Shown piece by piece: positions 21,401 to 31,611 of a stretch of 64,000 nt of DNA. The notes under the pieces are model-generated. The model saw nothing but the letters and a program-made list of their open reading frames with translations. It did not search any database and was not told the origin of the DNA. The position numbers and the translations under genes were made by a program. The first letter of the stretch is position 1. Every line of letters starts with the position of its first letter. The stretch is from Leidyana gryllorum EB-2025a (lineage: Eukaryota; Apicomplexa): positions 186,001-250,000 of the forward strand of contig JBLWGC010000036.1 of assembly GCA_048772705.1 (NCBI GenBank). Reading direction: 5' to 3'.

Positions 21401-21587
21401 TCAGCATGTGGTGGCAACGGACGCCTGTGTGGATGACATGCAACAAGACATACTCAGTACTCGACAAATGGGTGGGGACTCGCTGGCGTCTGATACTGTA
21501 ACTTCTCCCAATTTTACAGAGGCCTCACTGACTCCCATACCCGACATTCGAGAGAACGGACTGCAACGATTGGGTAGAAGTCCATAG
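18481..21587 (+). CDS. XPR1/Syg1-type phosphate exporter with SPX and EXS domains
   Basis: Membrane phosphate exporter gated through its SPX inositol-pyrophosphate sensor. The start MKFGVKLETYAIPEWSDKYVRYNDLKKFLKR is a classic SPX beginning; the SPX domain goes on through FSQLLEEEVAKVEEHF and AHLIRLQRAIVALWDCYEKL with KILKKRDKEL. Membrane helices follow (VAFFLGVCLMLLIDMAVCAFV, LILMGILLIWGLAFDVYVF), then the EXS domain (DYRFGLVGVHDRYWIHPI, STGLWHEQVAHCSADRWAVP, VAVIATSSSW-like segment, YSMTWDFVFDWGL, LLRLENEHITN). There are about ten introns, mostly 35-55 nt. The cytoplasmic tail of about 290 residues after EXS is long, basic and Ser-rich; it is absent from yeast Syg1. EXS residues that bind inositol phosphates could not be checked one by one. 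Confidence 0.93.
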
Positions 21588-21633
21588 TTAAGTGGGATTT
21601 GGATGTGTGTGCTATTCTAGTCTCTGCATCTCT

Positions 21634-23920
21634 CTATTCGTACAAGCGAACTGGGGCCGTGCTGTCCCACAAAGTGCGATACAAATCCACGTAGGGCCTA
21701 CTGGCCGAGACCTTGTAGGGCGTGGGATGCACCAAACGAAAATGGTCGGCGCGGAAACTCTTGAGGGAGTTTAAGCACGTTTTCCGGCATTGCTGGGGGG
21801 AGAAGAAGATTAATGGGCGGACGGGCGGTTGAATTGATACTCACCACCAGATACTGCAGGTGACTCTTGCCGTCATATATGCGTAGCTCGGTCATGTCTC
21901 TCTCGGTCTCACACTGATCAGAGGGTGCCGAACCGCTGGAATAATCTGTTATATGTTCGGAGTCGAGTATTTCGGGGGGCAGGAAGTTCTCCTCCGTGCA
22001 TCTACGCGCGGGTAACCCCCCGGCTCGCTGAGTCGCGGTGGCTGGTGATTTGGCGCTCTCAGTAGCGGATACAACGCTACTCGAAGGTCCCAGAATATGG
22101 CGTGTCGCTCGACCGTTCCGCCAGATACAACGCAACAAGCGCTCAACTCGCGCTGGACGGACGAAGCACCTCTTGGTGTCGTCCGTTATGTGTTGGCAAT
22201 ACACCTTGTCACCTGGCTCGGGTGCGTTCTGGCCGGCCAGTTCGATCAAGTCTAGTATAGGCGTCTCTTCTTTGTCGTACAATCGATAGATTTCCTTGCG
22301 ACAGGGCAGGGTCGTCTTTGAGATCTCGGCTGATATCTTCATTACCGGCTCTCCGTTAATCTCACACAACTTGTACACCATTCCCAACGCAGGTTGACTA
22401 TAGCAGGTCACCAAATGGGTGCCGATTCCGTAAGTGTCTATCGCATGCTCCTACGACCGGAAATATTGATGAGGGCGAAGATTGATGAAGGGAAAGCCCT
22501 GAGGGACAGAGAAAGGACTTACTTGTTGTTGCAAAGCGTGTAACACTGTTTCATTAATATTGTTCGAGGCCACAATTTTACAGGGCCGGAGGTCTTTGCC
22601 CATCTGCACCGAAATTGCGCCAACAACGAAAGACAAACTCACCAAATCTCCCATTGTATCAATGGTTTCGCGGGCGATAGTGGAGAGGTAAGCCAGATCA
22701 CCCGAGTCCAGGCGAATCCCTCCTGGCGAATACCCCCACTCTAATAAGGCAAGACTAACAAAGCAGAAGTTGGGAACTCCTGACACCATTACATCATACG
22801 TATCTACAAGCGCCAGGAAGGTATTCGGGAAGGCTTGCGCATATGCAATGAAAGCTGCAAGTTCTCCTTCATGACAGGACAGACATTTCGGATATTTTTG
22901 GATCAGCTCCTTCTTAATCTCCAACACGCGGTCCGCGAAAGAAATCTTGGGCGGTTCTACATGAGCCCCAGCTGCAGGCTCGAGATTCTTGTCATGAAGA
23001 TCCGAAAGATCTTTGAATGCCGTCACATAGGCATGAGCGTGCGTTCCTCGACACGGAAGACCGAAGAGGAAGGAAGCACGGACATTAGAGGTCGCGTCAA
23101 AGCCTCCAACAAAGGAATATCGGGACGCCGACATCCCTCCATCTGGACCCTGAGCTCGACGCAAACCGAATTCCAAGAGATTCTTGTCAAAGCCAGCAGC
23201 GATGCGGTATCTTGCGGCATTAGTTGCCATTAACGATGCAAAGTTCAACAGAGTCAAGACCGTTGTCTCCAAGAGTTGACATAATGCCACGGGACCTTCT
23301 ATACGTAAGAGTGGCTCGCGCGGGAATACCAGAGAGCCCTCCTTGATGGCTGAAAAGCGCGAGCACACACGTCAGAGTGCGAATTAGAAACAAACACGTA
23401 CCGTGAACAGTCAAGGCTGAGCAGTCCACCGTTCTCAGCCAGTCAAAAAATGCTGCATCACAGGTTGGCATAACCTCTCTGTTCGGCGGGGCAAAAAGAC
23501 GTTGATGTCGTTGCCAATGGCAGACGCGCCCTTACCGGAGGAAATGAATCTGAGCCTCGTCGAAACGAAAGGTGTTGATGAATCGGACAACATCATTGAC
23601 ACCACCAAGGACGGTGAATTCTCCCTTGAAAGGGTTTGTGCGGAAGAACACCTCGAAGACACTTGGCTGTTCGTGTTTGCCCGATTTCCAATAAGAGTAT
23701 GCCATGGTGATCTGATAGAAATCGGTCAAGGTAGCTTGAGTGTCCTGATTCCAAGGGATGCCGACGCGCTCATCGAGTTGGAATCGCTCCAGAAACTTGA
23801 GCTCTTGGCCTCTCTGATAAATCTCCAACTCAGCTTTCCTGTGAGGGGGCAAATACCAGCAGAGTGCTAGTCTTACTTGTACGCCTTCACATCTTCGGGG
23901 GCTTCCAGGCCTGGACGCAT
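21634..23920 (-). CDS. NAPRT: Nicotinate phosphoribosyltransferase
   Basis: First step of the Preiss-Handler route to NAD+: nicotinate plus PRPP to nicotinate mononucleotide. Conserved blocks: ATLTDFYQITMAYSYWKSGK, FEVFFRTNPFKGEFTVLGG, GSLVFPREPLLRIEGP, FASLMATNAARYRIAAG, GGFDATSNVRASFLFG, CHEGELAAFIAYAQAFP, LVDTYDV, GGIRLDSGDLAYLS, IVASNNINE, YGIGTHLVTCYSQPALGMVYK. The last exon, LVHPTPYKVSASRPYVDLYR, is typical of the eukaryotic family. Introns join in phase, and the ATG at 23920 follows from splicing exon 1 (MRPGLEAPEDVKAY) to KKAELEIYQ. A Ser/Ala-rich insertion of about 60 residues (around 21950-22150) precedes the C-terminal domain. The gene starts 23 bp after the RecQ stop on the same strand, so the two could share a transcript or the promoter lies inside RecQ. 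Confidence 0.95.
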
Positions 23921-23943
23921 CGTGAGGCAAAAAAAAAGCGGCT

Positions 23944-26900
23944 TTAGGAACTATCTATGTTTATATATTGACTCAGTCCTGTGGGCTGCAGACTCCCCCC
24001 AGCCTCCTTCTTTGGGTAGGGATACAGCCGCGTATCCGGCTCTCCACTACCCCCCAATGACACAACTCCATCTTGTGATGCCTGCTCTGCCGACTTCATC
24101 CGCTCCAGAAATGCAGAGATGTGTAGAATAAACGGCAGTCCGTACTTCTCTGTCTATAGAACATATTGACTACACGCACTGCCTCCAATCTCGGTCTTAC
24201 CTTAACTTTCGCGTTAAACCCGGCCAACTTCATCTCTCTCAACTCCGTCAACGTTCTGGGCAGCTCATCTGCCATTCTACGCAGTCCAGCGAGGTTGATA
24301 ATGGACCCTGCGTCGCGAAGCTGGAACTGAGCGACCATCTTCTTCCTCAACTCAGTCAGCTCAGAATACAACAAATCCTTCTGACTCAGTGTCAAATGCG
24401 TATCGTTGGGCGGAGGCGAGTTCTCCTTGGGACTCTCTTCCAACAGGTCGTCCAAATCCTCCAAGTCACCCCCCCCTCCTGCGAATGGCTGGGGGCATTG
24501 TTGCGTGGCCCACGTAGTCAGCGGCCGAGCCGGCGGGGGGGAGGACTGGATGCTAATGACCTCCTCCTGTGCCTTTTCGACCATTTGCGTCTTGGCGTAT
24601 CGAGTGGGAGCTGCCGTCGTGAACACTTTCGGCGACAATGACCGGGCGCGAGTGATGTCGGGCAAAACATTGGCCGCCTGCCGAGCGCAATCGCCCTCGA
24701 TAATATAAGAGGCCACGCCATTGCTGGGTAACCGCACAACGCGTTCTCCCAGAATCTACGCAGCACCGCGATTTGCGACCGAGTCGAATGCCCCTAACTC
24801 ACTTTGGTCGTTAGCATCTTATTCAAGAGGCGTACACAATCATCGGTGGTCCATTTGCGCTTCTTTAGCCATCCGAACGCCCCCAACTCTGTGAGTGTGG
24901 ATTCGTACAGAGGATATTTCTTGAACTTCAATCCCATCAAGATCGACTTGAGATCCAGAAGTGTCAAGCCGGGCGAATACCCGCCTTGATTCCGGAAAGT
25001 CCCCTGAAGTTCCCGAACAAAGCGCACTATTTCGGCCACTTCCGTCTTACAATCCCTCTTCTCTGACAGAAGGTGCACAACAGCGGTATCTGATCGACAT
25101 TGGAGACCATCACCACTTACCCATGGGCCCGGCTTGACTCCTCCGCTCGCAGTTGTCGCACCGCAAGGCGCACACTCCTTCGAACTTTTCTCCAAAGTGC
25201 TGTCATTGAGGTTGTTTTGGTGGAGTCTTTGCCGCCCGCTTACCTCCAGAAGCAGCGTCCGTCTGCAGGTGAATTGGTCCTCACAAAAGTTGAGCATTTC
25301 CAGGAGTGCCTTGGCCGACCGATCTTTCCTGTTCGAGGGAGGGCCGAGAGTAAATCCGATGGGGTGACCAGTTGAGTGACCTACGCTGCGGCGTCCTTGT
25401 CGGTTTGCGCATCGAGCCATTGGTGACGGCTTTTATCCTTTTGGTCGTAGTACATAATGCAGTACGACTCTAAGCCGTCTCGTCCGGCTCGTCCCGACTC
25501 CTGGTAGAAGTTCTCCACACATTTAGGCATTGCCAGATGGATGACGAATCGGACGTCTTTCTTGTTGATACCCATCCCGAAGGCAATGGTGGCGACCATC
25601 ACTTCGAACTCTTCCGCCATCCAGTCGCGTTGGACTTGTTCTCTGTCTTCAGCCTTCATACCGCCATGGTACATCCCGCTGCGGATTCCTCTCGAGTTCA
25701 TAACGTTTGCCGTCTCCTCCACATTGTTCCGCGAGAGACTGTCACTCAGCTTTCAGCTCACTCCACCCCAAAACGTCGCTCACCAATAGACGATGCCACA
25801 CTTATCGCGGAATTTGGAGCGGATCAGCGGTACAACTTCGTTCTCCAGGGCCTTTGGTCCTCTCTGTCTGACTTGGTACCTACCAGCGGCATCAGCAACG
25901 GTTACGATCGCAATATCGGCTCACTTGAGATTAGGCCGATCGAAGGAGCTGCGGAAGATCTGAGCGTTTCTCATCCCCAGTTGTGACACAACGTCTTCCA
26001 GAATGTCGACTGTTGCGCTGGCCGTTAGTGCCAGTATGGGGACACGAGGGTAGCCTGAGTTTCGCATTGGTGACCTGCCTGGCGACGTCCCGGGGGCTCA
26101 CGGTCGCGGAGATACTTCAACTTGGTGTAGTCCGGCCGGAAGTCATTTCCCCACTGTGAGACGCAATGCGCCTCGTCGATGACAAAACGACATAAACGTC
26201 CCGCCTGGTCGAGTCGATCAAATAATGACAGCAGAGTTTCGCTCGCCCCGATTTTCTCGGGTGTCACAAAGAGGAACTTGAGAGGAGCTGACATGTCAGG
26301 TTTCTCGCTGACGCAACTTGCTCGTTGCCGTTCGACCACTCACCATTCATTGTACACATTCTTCGTCTCCTCCCAGCTCAAGTTGCCCCCTAAGACCTGC
26401 GCGCGGACATTCAATCCGTAAACGGTGTCCGATTGGTCCTACAGGTTTTGTAGACACCTTTTGCACATAGACTACCTGCATGAGACTGACCAAAGGCATG
26501 ACCACTATGGTCACGCCCTCGTCCAGAATACCCGTCAAGTGGAAACACAACGACTTTCCACCGCCAGTGGGAAGCATAACAAAGACGTCGCACCCGCTGA
26601 GCGCAGCATTGATAACTTCTTTCTGTAGCATCTCATGTTCGAAAGCATAACTGCCCTACTTGAAGTGGTCTAAAGGATTCATTTCCGAATATGGTCATGT
26701 TCGTGGATTCCACCACATCATCCCATTCAAATTGATTGGTAAACCACGGCTCAGTGCCGTCACATAGATGACAATTAGGAAGATTAGACAGATCTTTCCG
26801 CAGATTCAAAAGTCGTCGCTTTTGCCCTCGACGACTCTTCATCGTGTGAACTTTCTCATCCACAATATCCTCCTCAACTCCACCGGTCGTGCTTGTGTCC

Positions 26901-27818
26901 ACACCACTCCTTGTCATACTCGACCACTCCTCGCGACCATAAGCCGTCCGCCCCAGTCTTCCCGGTCGCTCTGATGCCCCAAACGGTCGATGCGTCTCTT
27001 TGGAACCGAAACTCTCCGTTGTCGGCACGCTTTCGCGTACTGTCTCTTGCTCCGCCAAACCTTCACACGCATGAGCTCTCAACGCCTCTGGATGGAGAAG
27101 GGGTCGCGCGCGCTGTGAGGGCGCAGCCTGACACTTCCGGCTCGGAGCAAACAGATCCGAAATCTCAACCCTCTTGTCCACACATCCAGCAGCAAAGAGA
27201 TTAGTGGCGTTGGCCGGACCCAATACATTTGCTGGTGAGGGCACCATTCTTGGAGGCTCGTGGGCCAGACGCAAGGGGACCTCCTCCTCCAGCGACGGAA
27301 CCAGTTCCCCCGAGACGCGACTATATACACTGACGATGTGCTGCGCACCGAGTCACAAACTCGAAGGGGGTATCATTCACCTGCAAGTCTTGATGCGAAA
27401 TGCTCGGTACAATCCGTCCACCGACACTCGGCGGGGCAAAGGGGGTTGACAGGCAATACTGAGCAGCGGCATACGAGTTATTACTGACGGCCGCAAGCTC
27501 CTTAGACATTACATCTCGAAAAACGCTCAGGAAGTTGTTGATCAGGGGGGTCTGAGGGTCCCAAGGCGAAGTCGCATGTGTCTGGCGATGTGCCTCAGCG
27601 AGGGCGGGCAATGGGGCGTGTTTTGGACCACTACTAGTTAGCCGATTCTCCACATTGATAGCCACCACATTCGCTCTCTGCGGCGCCGTCTTACTTCTCG
27701 CGGTAGTAGACGCAGATCGCCCAGCAGCTCGAGCTTTGGGCTTCGACTTTGCCTTCGGTTTGAAGGTCTTGGAGGTCTGAGTCGTCAACCGTGGATTGGA
27801 CTTGGCTTTGGGGGGCAT
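23944..27818 (-). CDS. RecQ helicase, BLM/Sgs1 type (helicase, RQC, HRDC)
   Basis: 3'-5' DNA helicase of recombination. A basic, Lys/Ala-rich N-terminus of about 350 residues leads to FRPLQREVINAALSG (motif 0), LPTGGGKSLCFHL (Walker A), MPLVSLMQDQV, DEAHCVSQWGNDFRPDYTKL, ALTASATVDILEDV, the second lobe GMYHGGMKAEDREQVQRDW, VATIAFGMGINKKDVRFVIH and QESGRAGRDG. A four-Cys zinc site follows (QFTCRR, GVCALRCDNCE), then a winged helix (ELQGTFRNQGGYSPGLTLLD) and a C-terminal HRDC domain (LRRMADELPRTLTELREMK, spliced in phase to YGLPFILHISAFLERM). Helicase-RQC-HRDC order matches BLM. The stop at 23944 leaves 23 bp to NAPRT; the start is 23 bp from the divergent membrane-protein gene. Confidence 0.93.
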
Positions 27819-27841
27819 ATTTTTTTCCTCGAGTGACCAGT

Positions 27842-30703
27842 ATGGTACGGTGGTCGTACTGGAGCAGGAGGGCGGTGGTGTTCAGCTTGCGGCACAGTCG
27901 GTGGACGGGAGCTTTGCTATTCATATTCTTCGCCCTATGGAGAACTTTACGGCTCGATTTCAATGACAAGATATGGCGGGTTCACCCTGCAATGGGCACA
28001 ATGATGGATCGCGAAGTGTATCGATCCAGGCGCTTAATTAGCAATCTACCGGCTGTCATGTCCGTAGAAGCGGTCAAACACGGCTTGGGGCATGAACCTG
28101 TGGTATCGGATGAACTCTGGAGAGGTATATTGGATTTCAGCTTTCACAGTTGGAGCTTCTGCGCAAGTACCATACGTCTGTTATGGACTGTGTCTCGTTG
28201 TGTGTATCAGCTTGCGAACGCCATATATCCTATTCTGAGACCCATATTCGTTGGCTTCTGGGCTTTGCCACGCTTGACAAAAGTGTACTGCCTCGCACTG
28301 CTGACGTTGTCGTGCGTGACAGCAACGCTATGGCGAAAAGGCTATATTCAACGAGCGGGAGCACGACTGCGGGTGTGGCATATGCGCCTGGCTGATCTGG
28401 TTGCGAACTATGGGCCCTATGTCCTGTTCCTTGCGCTCATCTATCTTCCTCTCAAACAAGCGCTATCCTTACCTCATTTCCGTGTACTACACCAGAATCT
28501 GTTGTATTGCATAGCTATATCTTACTCGTTGATCACAAGTATCGGAATTGTAATATTACGACGTTTCCAAGAAATGCGGGTGGCATGTGGAATAATTGAG
28601 CCTCCCAAGAGTGTCGACGGTAGTCTTACACGTCGCACAGAGTTGGCACGGCGACAGATCCATAAGCTGCCTCCTGGAACTGATCTGAGCCGGCCGCCTA
28701 CAGGTGTGGTAGTTGCTTCAACGGTTCTGGGAATGACGACTCCCCGCGGGCTCACCAGTGCGGTCACCCGAGGATCAACCGTAGCCCCTCTGGAAGTCCG
28801 TAAGACCGTATTGCGCCAAGCGGTCGTTCACATTCTGACCTTTTGGGCAACTCTGACTTTGTATCATGCTCTGATGGTGATTCCCGAGAAGATGGTTGAG
28901 ATACTGCTCCGAGAGCCTTTGCCGATATTCTCGATATGGTCCATAGGAGCGAGTTACACGGACAGAGTGCGTAGACTCATCCTTACTCCCACGGCCGTGT
29001 TGGGTTACGATGAAATTATCTATCTGAAAGCGCCACAACACACTATCCCGAACGGCGTGGTTACTGGTATCATTGCCCCCCGGTTGGCCTGGGTGTTACT
29101 CACGTGTCACGAGATACTTACGTCGATTTTGGTGTTGTCGGTTCTTTTGCAGCATGATCGATTTGGAGATTGGATCCGTCGGATTGCAGTGGACTTCCTG
29201 GAATACGTGGTCTACAAATTGGGAGGACTCAAAGTAGTATTGGTGAACCGCGTGCGCCGCACAAAAGAGCGACAAATTGAGAAAGATTACATATTCGGTG
29301 ACACCGACTCCCCTTATATTGGCTATCTCTCGTCCAGAGGTGCAGGGGGTTCTGGAATGATTGTCGGAGATGAGGACGACGACAAGTACGCACGTTCAGT
29401 GCCGGCCTTCCCCACTGCACGAGACGGGCCCCAGGTGCCCAACATACCGCTATTCGATATCCAGGAAGGTGCATATTATCCGACACCCCTCTATCGTGCC
29501 AATTCCGACCAAACGCAGCCTTGGTTGGGTAAACTTCTAGACTTCTTCCGGAATCTCGGTGGACGACATGTGGAAAGATTCTTATTCCTCTTTGGTTTCT
29601 TACCAATTCAAAAGTTGAAGGAGATTGTGATCCATGCAGCCCCATTGTGTTTCTTACTCACTCCGAGCCTCATTTGTCGCCCAGCGTTCCTCATCATCGC
29701 CCTATTCTTGCCCATGCTCTATGGTCTCAAAGGACTGTATCGCAGGGCTCTCGAAAAAGCCGTATATTGGCAGACGTACTACACAGCTCTTATGCTCTTC
29801 ATCGCGGGGCTGGATATACTGGCCAGCTCCTCGCCCCTCGCGGCCTGGCTCGTTTTCGCCTTGAGACCAAAATTCGCTGCGGTGCTGCTACTACTATGGA
29901 TTTGCACAGAACCTGATGTGCTCGGAGTCTTTGTTGTGAACACTGCTTCACGGGTGTCGAAACACTCAGTTCAGGTCGCCTTGTCGGCGCGCCGATCCAC
30001 CACACAGCCAGCGGCCGACGCCCTCAAGATGGAACAGGAGAACTATCCCTGCCATAGTGCCCCCCCTATTGGCCCGCCGGAGCTCAGCGCCCTCGACAAG
30101 GTGAAACAAAGATTGGCTGACAAGGAAAAAACCAATCGGTCCGAAGCCAAGATTGAGGGGCGGAAACTGGATGACTTTTCAGATAAACCAACCCCAGAAG
30201 ACGAGGATAACGACTCATTGTTTCCGCCTCGCCTCTCACCTCCCAAGGACTCCTCATCACATTATAGTGATGTCGCAGCCTCCAAGAAGCCTATGATTGA
30301 CCAAACTCCCACCAGTAACACCGACACACACCCTGCTCCAACCACAAATCAAAAACCCACCAATCCGAGTGATCCAGAGTTTTCCGGTATGTGGGGACGT
30401 ACACGCCGAGCAGGGAGGGCGCGAGCGCCTCCTTCCGAGAGTGCTGGAGCTGGAGAAGACCCCGTCCGAGCGAAGTCCAAGGGAGAAGTCGAGGCAGGGA
30501 AGGAAGATCCAACTCGTCGCACAACCCGTCGCAAGGGAACCGATGTTTCGGCCACGAGTACGGCCACTATAACTAGTCGAAGAGAGTCATCTTTGTCAGG
30601 CAGTACAGCAGGTCTGAAGAAGCGTTCCCAGCCCAAAGCGTTACCGAGAAGGGAACTGCGGTCTCGCAGTCGCCCATCAGCAACGCCCCCAGCAGTAGCC
30701 TAG
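27842..30703 (+). CDS. Multi-spanning membrane protein with a REEP/HVA22-like C-terminal region
   Basis: A single exon of 953 residues. The ATG at 27842 (MVRWSYWSRRAVVFSLRH) is the first in the frame. The N-terminal half has six or more membrane segments (ALLFIFFALW, VYCLALLTLSCVTATLW, YGPYVLFLALIYLPL, LLYCIAISYSLITSIGIVIL, AVVHILTFWATLTLYHALMV, RLAWVLLTCHEILTSILVL). Around residues 600-700 the stretch PAFLIIALFLPMLYGLKGL, ALEKAVYWQTYYTALMLFIA, ALRPKFAAVLLLLWICTEPD follows the pattern of the TB2/DP1/HVA22 (REEP) domain that shapes ER membrane. The last 230 residues are Lys/Ser/Thr/Pro-rich and disordered. The REEP assignment rests on pattern only. An ER or other endomembrane location is likely. 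Its promoter must lie in the 23 bp shared with RecQ or inside that gene. Confidence 0.75.
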   Translation: MVRWSYWSRRAVVFSLRHSRWTGALLFIFFALWRTLRLDFNDKIWRVHPAMGTMMDREVYRSRRLISNLPAVMSVEAVKHGLGHEPVVSDELWRGILDFSFHSWSFCASTIRLLWTVSRCVYQLANAIYPILRPIFVGFWALPRLTKVYCLALLTLSCVTATLWRKGYIQRAGARLRVWHMRLADLVANYGPYVLFLALIYLPLKQALSLPHFRVLHQNLLYCIAISYSLITSIGIVILRRFQEMRVACGIIEPPKSVDGSLTRRTELARRQIHKLPPGTDLSRPPTGVVVASTVLGMTTPRGLTSAVTRGSTVAPLEVRKTVLRQAVVHILTFWATLTLYHALMVIPEKMVEILLREPLPIFSIWSIGASYTDRVRRLILTPTAVLGYDEIIYLKAPQHTIPNGVVTGIIAPRLAWVLLTCHEILTSILVLSVLLQHDRFGDWIRRIAVDFLEYVVYKLGGLKVVLVNRVRRTKERQIEKDYIFGDTDSPYIGYLSSRGAGGSGMIVGDEDDDKYARSVPAFPTARDGPQVPNIPLFDIQEGAYYPTPLYRANSDQTQPWLGKLLDFFRNLGGRHVERFLFLFGFLPIQKLKEIVIHAAPLCFLLTPSLICRPAFLIIALFLPMLYGLKGLYRRALEKAVYWQTYYTALMLFIAGLDILASSSPLAAWLVFALRPKFAAVLLLLWICTEPDVLGVFVVNTASRVSKHSVQVALSARRSTTQPAADALKMEQENYPCHSAPPIGPPELSALDKVKQRLADKEKTNRSEAKIEGRKLDDFSDKPTPEDEDNDSLFPPRLSPPKDSSSHYSDVAASKKPMIDQTPTSNTDTHPAPTTNQKPTNPSDPEFSGMWGRTRRAGRARAPPSESAGAGEDPVRAKSKGEVEAGKEDPTRRTTRRKGTDVSATSTATITSRRESSLSGSTAGLKKRSQPKALPRRELRSRSRPSATPPAVA

Positions 30704-30842
30704 AGGTCATCCGCTTGAGTGCAAAGAATGGGTCAGGGGACTGTAAAAGCGACTTTGACTTTCTATATGTAAAATCACCCCCTCCCAAGCCGAGAGACCA
30801 CTGACTGTGTTAGCTAGCAAGGAGCCCACTCTAAAGAAGCAG

Positions 30843-31507
30843 TCACTGTAAGGCTGCTTGTGACACACTGAAGGAAGACCGACTGTGTGGCGGCGGGCCT
30901 GGACATGTGAGAGCCAAAAGCCCGAAGACGCCAGATGACAAGTCTGCCTTCCTCTGAGCTCGAAGGTGCTGAAACCGAGCCAACTGAGCTCCACCTTGTG
31001 GCAGATCGTTCAGCTTCTCGACCCACGCCAGCTTGACGCTGCTTCCAAATGCGATCTGGCCTGTCGATGTATCGCCGACCCAGACAACTCCGAATGTGCT
31101 TCTTTGAGCAAGCCGAAGACGAAGTGGTTTGCAAGAACGCATTTGCGGGGATCGCCAATCCACGTCTCACCCAAGCATACAAAGTGTCCAATCCTCAGTA
31201 GAGTTCCTGCTTTCCAGGTAAGCGACAGCAACAGAATCTGTTTCCGGACGACGCTCAACTATCAGTCACAAATCTCGGTGACCAGTTCGAATTTCCGTTG
31301 CTCAAATCACTGTGCCTCCCTTAGACGAACACCTGTCCGAGTAGCTGAGTGCTGTCACACACGTGCGATTTCCATTGAGAAGCACAGGCGAGAACGTAAC
31401 AATGGCCGCGAACCGCCCACTAATCATTGTACATATCCAGTGGTGGGGCAGCTGAATTGTTGCACACCAGCTTTCTGTGAATTCTTTCCGGCAGAGCCCG
31501 CCTTCAT
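30843..31507 (-). CDS. Small spliced gene, unknown
   Basis: Two exons can be joined with confidence: one ending ESRNSTEDWTLCMLG (donor GTGAGA near 31177) and one beginning STFGVVWVGDTSTGQIAFGS and running to a TGA at 30843. The join is in phase and both sides read like folded protein. Upstream, a stretch reading WAVRGHCYVLACASQWKS (about 31361-31415) can be spliced in phase through a GTGTTC donor near 31340. The link to the ATG at 31507 is not solved, because the obvious GT-AG pair would be only 13 nt. No family is recognised. The protein would be about 190 residues. It sits between the membrane-protein gene and the HELQ-like helicase. Confidence 0.45.
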
Positions 31508-31611
31508 CAACAGCACCGCCCCGAAAGGCCGACTCAGTCGATTTTCACTGGCAAAACCGACTATATAACGAGGCTCACAATCGTCTCCTCTTTGTGGATG
31601 TATCAGCCGCT

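Noticed and set aside
24400-24710. Plus-strand frames opposite the RecQ linker
   Set aside because: Shadows of the Pro/Ser-rich RecQ segment; no independent start context or family.
30966-31568. 200-residue plus-strand frame
   Set aside because: Cys/Arg/Ser-rich composition without any domain look; it is opposite the better supported minus-strand exons.
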